The notes beneath the pieces are model-generated. The model was not told the origin of the DNA and made no database searches. It saw only the letters and a program-made list of their open reading frames with translations. Shown here in pieces: positions 1-9,455 of a stretch of DNA of 64,000 nt. The stretch is taken from assembly GCF_014653575.1 (NCBI RefSeq), contig NZ_BNAQ01000004.1, positions 1-64,000 on the forward strand. The letters are read 5' to 3'. Position numbers and translations under genes: made by a program. This DNA is from Sphingomonas glacialis (GTDB lineage Bacteria; Pseudomonadota; Alphaproteobacteria; Sphingomonadales; Sphingomonadaceae). Position 1 is the stretch's first letter. Every line of letters starts with the position of its first letter.

Positions 1-50
1 CTGTTCGGCAGCCATGCTGGCCGCCTTCAGGCAGAAACTCCACTTAGAAG
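1..50 (-). mobile_element. End of an IS3-family insertion sequence (partial, continues left)
   Basis: These 50 bases match 46067-46116, the orfA-side end of the IS3-family element at 44892-46115, with about three mismatches and in the same orientation. The match stops near position 49-50, where the shared sequence ends in CCACTTAG followed by unrelated DNA. The rest of the element must lie to the left of the window. It has landed inside the helicase gene, whose reading frame runs on through the IS end. Confidence 0.8.
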
Positions 51-1422
51 CCTGTCCAGATTTGCCGAGCCACCTCTTTTCCTCGCCGGAGGTTCGATCG
101 AAAGCACGCAGCTCACGCTCCCGATCGTCAATGGCATCGGGAAGCCGCGGGCGCTTGGCATTGCCCAGATGGTCGATAATTTGGCCGACCGTTGCATTCT
201 CGCGCAGCGCGATCAGTGTATCCATCGCCTTCGCCCAAGCTTCTTTATCGCCGTGTCCGCGCAGCAGAGGCACATTCGAATTCAGCGCTTCGAACATCTC
301 ACCGAACTTCCGATTGGCATAGGCGTCGCAAGCCGGCTCAAGGACATCTACAAAATAGGCGATGTGGGGATGTTCCTTCTTCGTAAAGGCCTCATTGTAG
401 CGGAACGCGCCCGGGAGGCTGGAATATCCCTGCTCGTTCGCCAGCACGCGATGCGTGAGCATCAGAATCTTCGTCTTGTCAGACGAGAGATCCCAACCGC
501 TATCGGTCAGGCTTTGTTTCACACGCTGAAGCGTGTCATGCCCAACGTCCGGTGGGAGATCGCCGCCCCAATGCGCTCCTGTTTGCCGCTGTCCGATCCA
601 GTTGTTGGTATGAAACACCCGGACTTCGCCGGGAGCATTCAGGTCTTCCACAAACTGCGGAAGCTCCGGTCGCATCCGGTTTAGAGAATCGACGACGATG
701 CTCACCGAACGGAAATTGGCTTCTTTCCCGATCTCTTTGACCGCGGCGTGCTCCAGCTTGCCGCACCCATCACCATAAATTTTCTGCCAATGATCTCCGA
801 AGAAGCCGAATAGCGGCGAACCCGGCTGGCCCAGAAAATGCGTCTTGATGGCTTCCACCCAATCAGCATCGGTGTCCTGGTATTCGTCAATCAGGATGAT
901 CGGATACCGATCAGCCATCAATCGGCGAAACTTGGCATTCTCCATCAATTTGATCGTCAGCGGGGTGACATCGTCATGGTGGATGGTGACCTTGCGCTCT
1001 TTGATGGAACGGTGCCCCAAGCTGTATTCAATAGTCCGGTCGCCCAACCCTCCCGCTTCGGCAATCCGCTCCTGCCATATGGGTATCTCCGCGATCAGTT
1101 CCCGAAGCTGCCTCTGGAACCCGCTGATCAACGACCAGCAGAAGGCATGGTTTGTTTCGCAAAGCACGAGCGGGCTGCGGTCAGTCCTCGCTTCAATTTC
1201 CGCCTTTGCCACGTTCGTGAACGTGATGCAGGCGATTTGCTGACTTCGGCGCGGCATCGTCTTGTGATGCCGTTCGATCAGGAAGCGCAACGCTTTCACG
1301 AGTGAGTAGGTCTTCCCCGCACCGGCGCCGGCTTCCAACCGGAAGCTCTCGCCCGCTTCAAGGCAGGCATAAACCGCTTCGAGCGCTTTGCGGCTCGCAA
1401 TCTCAGCCGGGGATTCAGCCAT
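1..1422 (-). pseudogene. gajB: UvrD-like helicase, GajB type, 3' end replaced by an IS end
   Basis: The frame is open from ATG at 1422 to the window edge (474 codons). Superfamily 1 helicase features are visible: a Walker A at about residues 31-38 (AGAGAGKT), motif Ia-like ITFTN, motif II DEYQDTD near residue 180, and a motif III-like GDHWQKIY. The start overlaps the stop of the upstream nuclease gene by 8 bases (ATGGCTGA), so the two are translationally coupled. An OLD-type nuclease followed by a UvrD-like helicase is the Gabija arrangement, where the helicase-like subunit works with the nuclease against phage. From about residue 457 the coding sequence is the end of an IS3-family element, read in frame, so the native C-terminus is lost or displaced. 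Whether this affects function depends on how much native sequence is missing, which the window does not show. Confidence 0.82.
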
Positions 1423-3490
1423 TGGCTGCATCCCCAACATCGGCTGCGTCAGCGGCTGCGGCCTCAAGGGCAATAGCTAGGACAGGATCGGCGGCGGGCA
1501 TGTCGTCTGCGGCCAACCATCGAACCCCATCGAGAAGATATCTTGGCGCAACCCAATCGGTATCGGCAATCGCATAGGTCAGCGCAAAACTCGATTTCTT
1601 GTGACACGCAGCTTCTTCTCTCGCCGCCAGTTCCAGCTCGTCCGGAGTTTCGCCGGTCAGCTCGAACTTCGCCGCATTCGCTAGGATGAACGCATCTTCG
1701 AAGGTTCGCCCGCACGGGCCATCGGCCACTTCTGGACATTGGTAAGCGATGCGATTCCTGCCTTTGCGCTTGTTCTCATCGTTCTTCGCTTTCAACCCGT
1801 CCAACGTGAACGGATTGTCGCCTGAAAACCAGGACTTCAGACAGGCATTGCTCGACGTTGTTCCCAGGTGAACGGCGCAGGCGGTTCCGCCCGCCACCAA
1901 GACCGAGTCGAGGTCCGTCACGATCAGAGATCGCAATTCGAGAAATTCTAGGAGGTCGGTGAAGATGTGGGCATAGGCCCCGCCAACTTCCATGACGGTT
2001 ATATATTGCGTCGAAAGCTTCGGCACGGCAGGTTCTGCCGCTTCGAGCTTTCCGACGACGACCGGCAGCATGAGGCGTTCGCTTAGGCCTTCCACCAGGA
2101 CCGCCTTGTCCGCGAAGAAGAGATCGCAGCGGGTGAGGGTCAGATACTGGTGCAGGAATTGTTTTTCCGGTTCCGGCTTGCCCGCGAGCCCTTCACGGAG
2201 GTCTTTGATCTTGGTCTGACGTACACCGGCCTGTGCACCCGGCGTGTCGGCACCGAGGAAGAAACGAATGCTTTCAAAGCCGGCCTCGTTGGCGATGTGC
2301 GATGAATGCGTCGATACGACGAACTGCACCGGCCACGGCGCGGCGTCGTCAGCGCCATCGGCGAGTTGTTGCGCGATCTTCGCCAGCCGCCGGATGAAGA
2401 CTTCCTGCATCTGTGGATGGAGGTGTGCCTCGGGCTCCTCGATAAAAATCAGATGGACACCCGGCGCGATCGGCTCCGCGCGGAACGCCTTGTAGAAACC
2501 GACAAGCTGCAACAGGATGAAGATGAGATTGCGGACGCCAAGGCCATTGTAGGACTCTGGCAGCGCCACGCCATTGTATCCGGCATAGCGGACCTTGGTG
2601 AAATTCGAGAGCAGACGGCGAACGTCGAGCGTGGTCTCCGTATGCAGTTCCTGACCGCCAAGGCCGGGATAGCCAAAACTCTGCAGAGTCGGCAGCAACT
2701 TTTGGAGCTGCCCGCCGAAATTGTTGTCCATCTGGACCTGGATGTCTTGCACGGCCGACGTCAGGGCGTCGGCGATAAGCTTGTCGCCGGGTTCGGCCAT
2801 TTCCGACGCCGCGGTCGAGAAGAGCCCCTCGAGCACCTTTGCGAGAACATCCGATTCCTTGGATGTCACATCGTCGAGACCCCGCTGAGCGTTGATGAAG
2901 CCGGTCTTGACCAGATGGCGCAAAGCGACCGGCTGCATTTGACGTCTGTTGTCGGTATCGTTCGGGTCTTCAGCCCAGATTTTTGTGGTGAAGTTCGCCG
3001 GAATACGCTCGCGCAGCATCCTGAAAAAATCCAGCCTGGTGTCGGGGGTCAGTGGATGATCTGGCTGACCTTCAAAGAAGCTGGCTATCCCGCCATCCTT
3101 CAACTCATAGCGGATCACCACCAAAGCGTCGCCGCAATCGGGGACGAGATCGATAACGAACGGTGCCAATGGCCCCAGCTCTGGCTGCGCCGGATCATAG
3201 CGAAAATGCAAACGAAGCTCGATTGTGGGAAGCAGCGCCCGAATTGCGACCTCTTCCGCGTCGTTCAGATGCGCTTGGTGCGCGTCACAAAATCCATCGT
3301 AGCTTGCGCTCGAAAAATCCTCCAACTGGAACGTAGTGCTTCCATCCGTCAGAAGGCGGCGCATCACTTCCGAAAGCGATGTTTTCCCGCTGTTATTCCG
3401 CCCGACGATTACAGTCGTCTTCTCTTCGAGTGCCAGTTCAGCATCGGCGAGCAGTCTGAAATTCTTCGTTCTAATCTTGTGGATATGCAC
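1415..3490 (-). CDS. gajA: OLD-family ATP-dependent nuclease, GajA type
   Basis: This is an AAA/ABC ATPase with a TOPRIM nuclease domain. The N-terminus has a Walker A (VGRNNSGKTSL) near residues 30-40, and an ABC-type Walker B and D-loop region (LIFIEEPEAHLHP) lies mid-protein. The TOPRIM domain shows VLVEGLSERLMLP and TDLDSV, the acidic motifs expected for metal binding. It is the first gene of a two-gene operon with the UvrD-like helicase, with an 8-base overlap. I prefer a GTG start at 3490 because GGAGAGG sits 7 bases upstream; an ATG at 3511 is in frame but lacks a visible ribosome binding site. At 691-698 residues it is longer than the best-known GajA. The nuclease gene looks intact even though its partner is not. 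Confidence 0.85.
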   Translation of the reverse strand: MHIHKIRTKNFRLLADAELALEEKTTVIVGRNNSGKTSLSEVMRRLLTDGSTTFQLEDFSSASYDGFCDAHQAHLNDAEEVAIRALLPTIELRLHFRYDPAQPELGPLAPFVIDLVPDCGDALVVIRYELKDGGIASFFEGQPDHPLTPDTRLDFFRMLRERIPANFTTKIWAEDPNDTDNRRQMQPVALRHLVKTGFINAQRGLDDVTSKESDVLAKVLEGLFSTAASEMAEPGDKLIADALTSAVQDIQVQMDNNFGGQLQKLLPTLQSFGYPGLGGQELHTETTLDVRRLLSNFTKVRYAGYNGVALPESYNGLGVRNLIFILLQLVGFYKAFRAEPIAPGVHLIFIEEPEAHLHPQMQEVFIRRLAKIAQQLADGADDAAPWPVQFVVSTHSSHIANEAGFESIRFFLGADTPGAQAGVRQTKIKDLREGLAGKPEPEKQFLHQYLTLTRCDLFFADKAVLVEGLSERLMLPVVVGKLEAAEPAVPKLSTQYITVMEVGGAYAHIFTDLLEFLELRSLIVTDLDSVLVAGGTACAVHLGTTSSNACLKSWFSGDNPFTLDGLKAKNDENKRKGRNRIAYQCPEVADGPCGRTFEDAFILANAAKFELTGETPDELELAAREEAACHKKSSFALTYAIADTDWVAPRYLLDGVRWLAADDMPAADPVLAIALEAAAADAADVGDAANG

Positions 3491-3511
3491 TTTCGCCCCT
3501 CTCCGCGTCAT

Positions 3512-4292
3512 CGCTGAGAAAAATAAACACTGAAGAACTCAATAGTTCATATGCTCCATTCTATCATAGCATTGAAATCGCGATCGGAAAGCAACGGTCG
3601 AGGGAACCTGATTGGCTGTCCACATCGATCATAAACGCATGTTCAAAGCGAGCGGTTTGACGCCTGCGGGCAAGCCCGCACCGCGCTCTATTTCGCATGC
3701 CTGGCTGCGCGGCTTGCTCCACCAAGCCGCCTGCGGTGTCTCGGCCTGTCGGTGACGATCGCTGTCGCAAGCGCAGTCCTTTCGGCCTGCGGGTGATGAG
3801 CGGGATTTTCTAAGGTCGCGCTCTGTCCCGCTTTGCTCCTAAGGGCGCGGCGTCTTTGTGCTGACACGCTGGCGCTCTTGCCTCTCTCCTTTCCGGACGC
3901 CCGCGATCGGTCTGCGCTGCGTCCCTGTGCAGGGGCTGCGCTGTCGCGCAACAACCGGCAGGGACTTGCTTGCCGCCGCAGGCCGTCCGTCGGCGTCGCG
4001 CCGTGCAAGGGTGCCGTTGTTGGTGCCGCTTGGCGGCTGTGACGCCTGCCGGCTTCGTTGCCTGTGAGTGAGGGAGCCTGACGGCTCCTTCTTCCTGATT
4101 GGGTGGGAACACCAAGGGCTTTGCCCTCTCGTTCCCAAAGCAGAATAGCCGCCCCCGAGTGGCGGTCGCTGCGCGCCCGCTGGCCCGCGCCAGGGCGTCG
4201 ATTCAGCTTTCCCTCCCCCTCCGATCCTCGCCGGAAGGCAGGCCGCATGTCGCAGCCAGTGCGGCTTTCTGCCGAAGGAAGGAAGGTTTCAG
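3512..4292. other. Long non-coding gap rich in short stem-loops
   Basis: No convincing gene is seen here; the ORFs in this stretch are dense, overlapping and compositionally odd. It separates the divergent Gabija and ParB-type operons. The first 130 bases are AT-richer and would hold the promoter for the nuclease. The rest is GC-rich with many small dyads, for example GCGGGCAAGCCCGC at about 3668 and the hairpins listed separately. A replication or partition function is possible but unproven. Confidence 0.5.
4073..4136 (+). repeat. Two adjacent stem-loops upstream of the ParB operon
   Basis: The first is GGAGCC-TGAC-GGCTCC at 4073-4088, followed by a pyrimidine run (TTCTTCCT), which resembles a rho-independent terminator. 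The second is nested: GGGAAC at 4105-4110 pairs with GTTCCC at 4131-4136, with AGGGC/GCCCT inside. They may end an upstream transcript or shape the leader of the operon that starts at 4293. Confidence 0.45.
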
Positions 4293-4505
4293 ATGACCGA
4301 TTTGCTGTTGGGGTATCGCGCTTGTGGCGCAGAATCCCGTGACGATTATTTGCGCGATATCGCCAACGAGAACGGCTTGCCGCTGGAGTGTGTTCGCAAG
4401 ATCGCCGACCGGCTTGGCGAGCGCGAGGACTTCGGGGCGCTTGTCCTGATTTGCGAAGAACGCCACGGGCGTCGCGCCCATCTTGGACAGGGGCGGGTGC
4501 AGTGA
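4293..4505 (+). CDS. Small protein of unknown function (70 aa)
   Basis: A 70-residue soluble, charged protein with no domain I recognise. The start is supported by GGAAGGAAGG a few bases upstream of ATG 4293. Its stop overlaps the GTG start of the next gene in GTGA, which indicates translational coupling and makes it a real gene rather than a chance ORF. It heads a run of small genes leading into the large ParB-like protein, so it is probably part of the element backbone. No catalytic motif is visible. Confidence 0.6.
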   Translation: MTDLLLGYRACGAESRDDYLRDIANENGLPLECVRKIADRLGEREDFGALVLICEERHGRRAHLGQGRVQ

Positions 4506-4915
4506 GCGCCGCCGCCCCAACCACCAGCGCCACCGCGCAGGAGCAGACCGCGCGCATTGCCCGTTTGAACGATCAGGCACGGCAAGCGATGGGGGTTGCT
4601 TGCACCGCCGTTGCCACAGTCGGTTTTCGGTCGCTGCCCGATGCCGATCAATCATTCGTTCGCGAGTTGATCGAGACGTTCGACGCCTTCGACGACGACA
4701 ACGACCCGCACGGCGAGCGGGATTTCGGGACGATCTACCAGCTTGTCTGCGGTCGCTGGACGACCGAGCGTCCGCAGTCACGCGATGACGAGCGCGAACG
4801 GGTGTTCTGGAAACTCGATTATTACGACCGAGCGATGCGGTTCGCCAGCGACGACGCGGCGAATCCTGCGATCACGCGGCGCGTCCTGACCATCATGCTT
4901 TCCGATGAATATTGA
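4502..4915 (+). CDS. DUF3768-like protein (137 aa)
   Basis: The frame is open further upstream, but the GTG at 4502 overlaps the previous stop by four bases (GTGA) and gives a 137-residue protein. The C-terminal half (VFWKLDYYDRAMRF then a TRRVLTIMLSDEY ending) matches my memory of the DUF3768 family, found on alphaproteobacterial plasmids and integrative elements. Function is unknown. It is translationally coupled to the small gene before it and followed closely by the next small gene, as expected for an element backbone operon. Confidence 0.72.
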   Translation: MSAAAPTTSATAQEQTARIARLNDQARQAMGVACTAVATVGFRSLPDADQSFVRELIETFDAFDDDNDPHGERDFGTIYQLVCGRWTTERPQSRDDERERVFWKLDYYDRAMRFASDDAANPAITRRVLTIMLSDEY

Positions 4916-4930
4916 GTGGAGCGACGCCCC

Positions 4931-5122
4931 ATGAAACGCAAAGCCTTGCCCACCGTCGCAGCGCCCGACCCCGATCAGATCATGATGGCGGGTGTCGCGC
5001 CGGTCAGCGTGGGCGAACGGCTTGGCTGGCTTGCCGAGCAGCCGATGCAGCCCCGCCGTGAACAGCGACCGCTCGACATCGGGTTTTGGGACCCGATGCG
5101 AAACCAGATCGAAATGTTCTGA
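4931..5122 (+). CDS. Small protein of unknown function (63 aa)
   Basis: ATG at 4931 is preceded by GGAGCG about 9 bases upstream and follows the DUF3768-like stop by 15 bases. An in-frame GTG at 4916 is an alternative start but leaves no room for a ribosome binding site. The product is 63 residues, proline-rich, with no recognisable motif. Its position within the operon leading to the ParB-like gene suggests an accessory backbone protein. Confidence 0.5.
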   Translation: MKRKALPTVAAPDPDQIMMAGVAPVSVGERLGWLAEQPMQPRREQRPLDIGFWDPMRNQIEMF

Positions 5123-5180
5123 CACCCCAAAAATCAATCAATTACCCGATCAATAAATCATTCAATCAAGGATTACGACC

Positions 5181-7040
5181 ATGACCCTACAAACCGTCAA
5201 ACTCTCGCAGCTTCGCCTATCGCCGCTCAACGTGCGGCGCGTGAAGCCCAAGGCCATCGACCAGCTTGCCGCCGACATGCTGGCGCACGGCCAGTTGCAG
5301 AACCTTGTCGTTTACGCCGAAGGCAATCGCTTCGAGGTTGCTGCCGGGGGCCGACGCTACCGTGCGTTCAAGCAGCTTGAGCGCGCCAAGGCGATACCGG
5401 CTAGCCACCCGGTCAGCGTGGACGTGCGCGACAAGGCTGAGGCGGTCGAACTGTCCTTGGCCGAGAATGTGAGCCGCGAGGATATGCATATTGCCGATGC
5501 GGTGATCGCTTATGGCGATCTTCGCGCCGGGGGTAAATCGCCCGAGGATATTGCGGCACGGTTCGGCGTGGCGCTGTACTACGTCAAGAAGGTGTTACGA
5601 CTGTCGGCCTTGCACCCCGATGCGCTTGCCTGTCTGGCGCGCGATCAGATCGGCATGGAGGCGGCACAGGCATTGACCCTGACCGACGACCATGACCGCC
5701 AGCTGGAGGCATTGAAGCGGTTCGGCAACAGCGGGCATCAAATCCGGCGGATGCTGACCGAAGAGAAGGTCGGCACGACCAGCGCGCTGTTCCTGTTTGT
5801 CGGGCATGAAGCCTATGTCGCGGCGGGCGGGACGATCACCGCCGACCTGTTTGCCGAGGACGGCGACGGTTATGCCGACGCCCCCGAACTTGTCGAAACG
5901 CTGGCCACCGCCAAGATGGCCGAGGTCGAAGCGGGCTACCGTGCGGAAGGGTGGAGCGATGTGCGGGCATCGCTGCAACGCCCCGACGACTATTACAGTC
6001 TTGTGGCTGTCCATGCCGAGGGCAAGCGCGAGCCGACCGAGGCCGAACAGGCCGAGCGCGCGCGCATTCAGGACGCCGCCGACGCGAGGGCAGCCGAACT
6101 TGGTAAGGGCAATCAGTGGGGCGACAGGGTGTTCAGTGGCTTGGAGCGTGACGCTCGCATCCTCGAAAACCGCCTGTGCGTGTTCACTGACGCGCAGAAG
6201 GCCGACAGCGCAATGGTGCTGTTTGTCGGCAATGGCGGCGAGATTGAAGCCAAGGCCATCCGCACCAAGCGGATTGCCAAAGGCGGAAGCGGCGATGCAC
6301 TTGCCATTAAACCCGACTATTCGGGTGCGATGATCGAGACGCTATCGAAGATCAAGACGCTAGCGGTGCAGGAGGCAGTTGCGACCAATCCCGCGCTCGC
6401 GCTCGACATCTTGCTCGATTGCCTTGTCGGGCAGGGCATCCATAGCGAACCGTCCTATTACTCGCCGCTGTCGCTTCGGCTCGAAGGCTTCAACGCTGGC
6501 GTTCCCGACGACATGATGACGATGGCCGAGATCGCATCGGTCGATGAGATCGGCGGCAGCGACTTTGCCGCCGTGCCCGAGGTCAACCGGTTCGCGGCCA
6601 TTCAAGCGATGGACCCTGACGCGAAGGGCCGGTTGCTGGCGTTGCTTGTCGCGCGCCAGATCAACGGCGGCGAGCCGTCCGGTTCGCGCCGTGACCGTCG
6701 CCACCAGCGGTTCGACCAGATCGCGTTCGCCAGTGGCGTCGATATGGTCGCCAAGTGGCAAGCGCCGGTCGCCTTTTACGACCGCCTCAAAAAGCCTGTG
6801 ATCGCCAAGATCATGACCGAGGTGCTCGGCAAGCCCGCCGCCGACAATTGCGCCAAGATGAAAAAGGGCGAACTTGCCGCTGCTGCCGCCGAGCGGATGG
6901 CGGGGAAGGGGTGGCTTCCGCCCGCGCTTGTGATCGCGGAGCCGCCCGCCGAGGTCGCGCAGGAACGCGCCGACTGCGATGACGATGAAGAAGGCGACGA
7001 CGGTGAAGACGCCGCGTTCGACGAGCAAGAAGCAGCTTGA
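5181..7040 (+). CDS. Large ParB/RepB/Spo0J-family protein
   Basis: A 619-residue protein whose first ~120 residues carry a ParB N-terminal domain (LSQLRLSPLNVRRV, VAAGGRRYRA, LSLAENVSREDMH), followed by a helix-turn-helix region around residues 120-200. The long remainder is not present in chromosomal ParB and ends in a very acidic tail (DDDEEGDDGEDAAFDEQEAA). Such long ParB-like proteins are typical of plasmids and integrative conjugative elements, where they may act in partition, nuclease or regulatory roles. No ParA gene is next to it. The 58-base leader contains repeated ATCAAT units (from about 5132 to 5168), which could be a regulatory site. AAGGAT provides the ribosome binding site, and a strong terminator follows. 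Confidence 0.85.
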   Translation: MTLQTVKLSQLRLSPLNVRRVKPKAIDQLAADMLAHGQLQNLVVYAEGNRFEVAAGGRRYRAFKQLERAKAIPASHPVSVDVRDKAEAVELSLAENVSREDMHIADAVIAYGDLRAGGKSPEDIAARFGVALYYVKKVLRLSALHPDALACLARDQIGMEAAQALTLTDDHDRQLEALKRFGNSGHQIRRMLTEEKVGTTSALFLFVGHEAYVAAGGTITADLFAEDGDGYADAPELVETLATAKMAEVEAGYRAEGWSDVRASLQRPDDYYSLVAVHAEGKREPTEAEQAERARIQDAADARAAELGKGNQWGDRVFSGLERDARILENRLCVFTDAQKADSAMVLFVGNGGEIEAKAIRTKRIAKGGSGDALAIKPDYSGAMIETLSKIKTLAVQEAVATNPALALDILLDCLVGQGIHSEPSYYSPLSLRLEGFNAGVPDDMMTMAEIASVDEIGGSDFAAVPEVNRFAAIQAMDPDAKGRLLALLVARQINGGEPSGSRRDRRHQRFDQIAFASGVDMVAKWQAPVAFYDRLKKPVIAKIMTEVLGKPAADNCAKMKKGELAAAAAERMAGKGWLPPALVIAEPPAEVAQERADCDDDEEGDDGEDAAFDEQEAA

Positions 7041-7047
7041 GGGTCGA

Positions 7048-7079
7048 GAGGGCGGGCCGAAAGGCCCGCCCTCGTTTTA
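7048..7079 (+). terminator. Rho-independent terminator of the ParB-type operon
   Basis: A perfect 11-bp stem (GAGGGCGGGCC / GGCCCGCCCTC) with a GAAA loop is followed by GTTTTAT. It lies 8 bases after the ParB-like stop codon, so it clearly ends that operon. Confidence 0.92.
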
Positions 7080-7146
7080 TTGATAGGGCGCGCGCGGCCC
7101 GTCCTGTCGGACGGGCGCAGGCCGATCGTTCCGACCGGCCCGCAAT

Positions 7147-7175
7147 CGGCACGGCAGCTTATAGCTGCCGTGCCG
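7147..7175. repeat. Perfect 13-bp inverted repeat with 3-base spacer
   Basis: CGGCACGGCAGCT and AGCTGCCGTGCCG flank TAT. No T-run follows on either strand, so it is not a classical terminator. It lies between the convergent ParB-like and siderophore-receptor genes. A shorter dyad, AGAAGT/ACTTCT, follows at 7211-7228. A protein-binding site, possibly for the nearby ParB-like protein, or a bidirectional transcription block are both possible. Confidence 0.6.
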
Positions 7176-7328
7176 ACTTCCGCGCGAAGCAGTAGGAGTC
7201 AGGCGGTTTTAGAAGTTTTTAGACTTCTGGACCCGCCCAATTGTCGCCATTCGACGTGTCGATCAACGATCTTCAAAATTGCCGCTAATTGGGGTATTGA
7301 CCAAGCTAATCTGCGTCCTTGCAAATGG

Positions 7329-9422
7329 TCACAACCTCGTCCGTATTGTCAGTCGGGCGTTGATCGGCGCCCCAGTGGAGATATTGTTGTTATCGTACGC
7401 GTCAGAGAAATACCGGGTATTAGTCAGATTTTCGACGTTTAGTTGGACTTGGGTATGCTCCGAAACGCGGTAGGATAGCGCCACATCGAGCCTAGTGAAG
7501 GCCGGCAGCAATGTGGTGGTGGGCTCGGTGCGGATCGCTGCAAACTGGGTCGATTGGTGGACGACGCCTGCGGCCAGTCCAATGCGTGGATTGAGCTGCC
7601 AGTGTGCCCAGAATGAGGCGCGTGCGCGTGGCGTTTGCGCGAGACGGACCGAGTCGTTGCCGCGCAGCCGAGCGTCGAGCCAGGTGTAACTGGCGCTCAC
7701 GTTCAGTGTCGGCAGCAGCTGCCCTGTCACTTCGGCCTCGACCCCCTCGGTTCGGGTCGCGCCGATGTTTAGCAGCAGGAGCGGATTGTTTGGAGCGGGC
7801 GTGGTCGCGTTGGTTCGGTCGAGGCGAAAGGCCGCGATTGTTGCGATGAGCGCGCGGGTCGGCTGCCACTTCGCACCGATTTCATAGTTCTGATAGGATT
7901 CGGGTTCGAGGTTACGCTCGTCGGCGGTCAAGCCCTCGACAAACTGATCGCCCGAGCGCGGCTGGAACGAGCGAGCGTACGATCCGTACAGACTGACCTT
8001 GTCGGTTGGCTTGAGCACAACGCCCAGCCGCGGCGAAAATTTGCTGTCGGTGCGCGCAAATGGACGGATCGGCGCAGTAGTGAGGTCGTTCCCGTTAAAC
8101 GCGAACCTATCCCAGCGCACCCCTGCGATCAGGTCGAGCCAAGGCGCAAAGCTGATCTGATCCTGCGCATATAGCGAGAAGAAATCGACCTGAGTACGTA
8201 AGTCAAAGGCAACTTCGTCGAGCGCCACCGCAAAGGGCGCAGGGGCCAGCACCGACACTGATCCAGGGGTAACAATCCCGTCCACCTCACGCCCCGAGCT
8301 TTTCTGAGACCCATATTCCGCACCAATCAGGAGGGTATGTGAGACGCCAAACAAACGACGCTTTGCCACGATGTTCGACTGGACGATCCAGTTCGTGCGA
8401 TGTGTCTGGTTGGCATAAGCCGCAAGCGCTACCACGCCAGTGGGAGAGGTCGCCGGAGCGTCCGGATAAACGTTGGCGTAGGACTTGTCGTAGGCGGCAT
8501 AGCGCGCAATGCTTGACCAGGTGACGTCGGGGGCAAGTTCGCCATCTAGCCTGGCCGTCGTGATGTCGGCGGCGACATTGGCAGAATTGAACCCAGGCAG
8601 GCCGAAGAAAGTTTGGCGCCTGCCCGGAAGCGGCCTGTTTGGGCCACCTGAGACCTCAATCGAGGGCACTCCACGATCGGCGACACGCGTGTCGTCGACA
8701 TGCTCATAGGCGATTCCGGCCCGCCAGCTGGGGGCAATTTCGACCAGTAGCTGCGGATTTACCGCCCAACGGTCGCCGCCAAAATTATCGCGATGATTTT
8801 CAAGATGTTCGTAAAACCCATCTATGCGTGCCGCTGCCGCGCGGCCGAGCGGCAAGTTTAGATCCAGCCCAGCGTCGGCACCCCCAAAACTGCTAACGCC
8901 AGCTTGCACCGCGCCTTGAGTCAGCCCGAGCTCAGGACGAAGGGTCACGCGATTGATGACCCCGCCCCCGCTGCCGCGGCCAAATAGCAGCGCATTTGAA
9001 CCCTTGATCACCTCGATGCGGGAAAGGTTATAAAGCGGGCGAAAATATTCGACGTCGTCGCGCACGCCATCAAGGAAAAAGCTCGCGGTGGTCACCTGCC
9101 CGCGTATCGCAATCTGGTCGGTATTGCCCTCTCCCTGTCCGACAGTGACCCCGGGCACATATTGAAGCGCATCGGCGATACTGCGGAATCCTCCGTCGGC
9201 TATGCGTTCAGCGGTAACCACACTGATTGTCTGTGGCGTGTCTTTCAGTGGAGTATCTGTTTTTAGCGCGCCTGCGGTGTCGGCCTGATAGGGCGCATCG
9301 CGTTTACCGGTTACTACAATCGTCTGGTTTTGCTCATCTTTATCAGCGGCAACTGCGGGGAGCGGCAGGATCGACGCGACGACAAGGAGGAGATGGAAAC
9401 GGGGCAAGAGCGGACCTTTCAA
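7329..9422 (-). CDS. TonB-dependent siderophore receptor
   Basis: A 697-residue outer-membrane receptor. A signal peptide ends near residue 25 (LPLPAVAA), followed by a TonB-box-like stretch (TIVVTG). The plug domain follows (DTPQTISVVTAERIADGGF, IADALQYVPGVTVGQGEG, IEVIKGSNALLFGRGSGGGV), then a 22-stranded barrel ending in ...INARLTIRTRL. The plug motifs and length match ferric-siderophore receptors of the FhuA/FpvA type. It imports an iron chelate using TonB energy. A Fur-like site lies upstream. It stands alone, without siderophore biosynthesis or an inner-membrane transporter nearby, so it looks like a cargo gene picked up by the element. Confidence 0.93.
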   Translation of the reverse strand: MKGPLLPRFHLLLVVASILPLPAVAADKDEQNQTIVVTGKRDAPYQADTAGALKTDTPLKDTPQTISVVTAERIADGGFRSIADALQYVPGVTVGQGEGNTDQIAIRGQVTTASFFLDGVRDDVEYFRPLYNLSRIEVIKGSNALLFGRGSGGGVINRVTLRPELGLTQGAVQAGVSSFGGADAGLDLNLPLGRAAAARIDGFYEHLENHRDNFGGDRWAVNPQLLVEIAPSWRAGIAYEHVDDTRVADRGVPSIEVSGGPNRPLPGRRQTFFGLPGFNSANVAADITTARLDGELAPDVTWSSIARYAAYDKSYANVYPDAPATSPTGVVALAAYANQTHRTNWIVQSNIVAKRRLFGVSHTLLIGAEYGSQKSSGREVDGIVTPGSVSVLAPAPFAVALDEVAFDLRTQVDFFSLYAQDQISFAPWLDLIAGVRWDRFAFNGNDLTTAPIRPFARTDSKFSPRLGVVLKPTDKVSLYGSYARSFQPRSGDQFVEGLTADERNLEPESYQNYEIGAKWQPTRALIATIAAFRLDRTNATTPAPNNPLLLLNIGATRTEGVEAEVTGQLLPTLNVSASYTWLDARLRGNDSVRLAQTPRARASFWAHWQLNPRIGLAAGVVHQSTQFAAIRTEPTTTLLPAFTRLDVALSYRVSEHTQVQLNVENLTNTRYFSDAYDNNNISTGAPINARLTIRTRL

Positions 9423-9455
9423 ACCAGCCAGCAGCGGTAAGTACCGGCGCGATCC

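Noticed and set aside
3688..4781. Long overlapping frames on the minus strand between the Gabija and ParB operons
   Set aside because: They are Arg/Pro/Ala-rich, overlap one another in several frames, lack ribosome binding sites and run through the coupled small genes on the plus strand.
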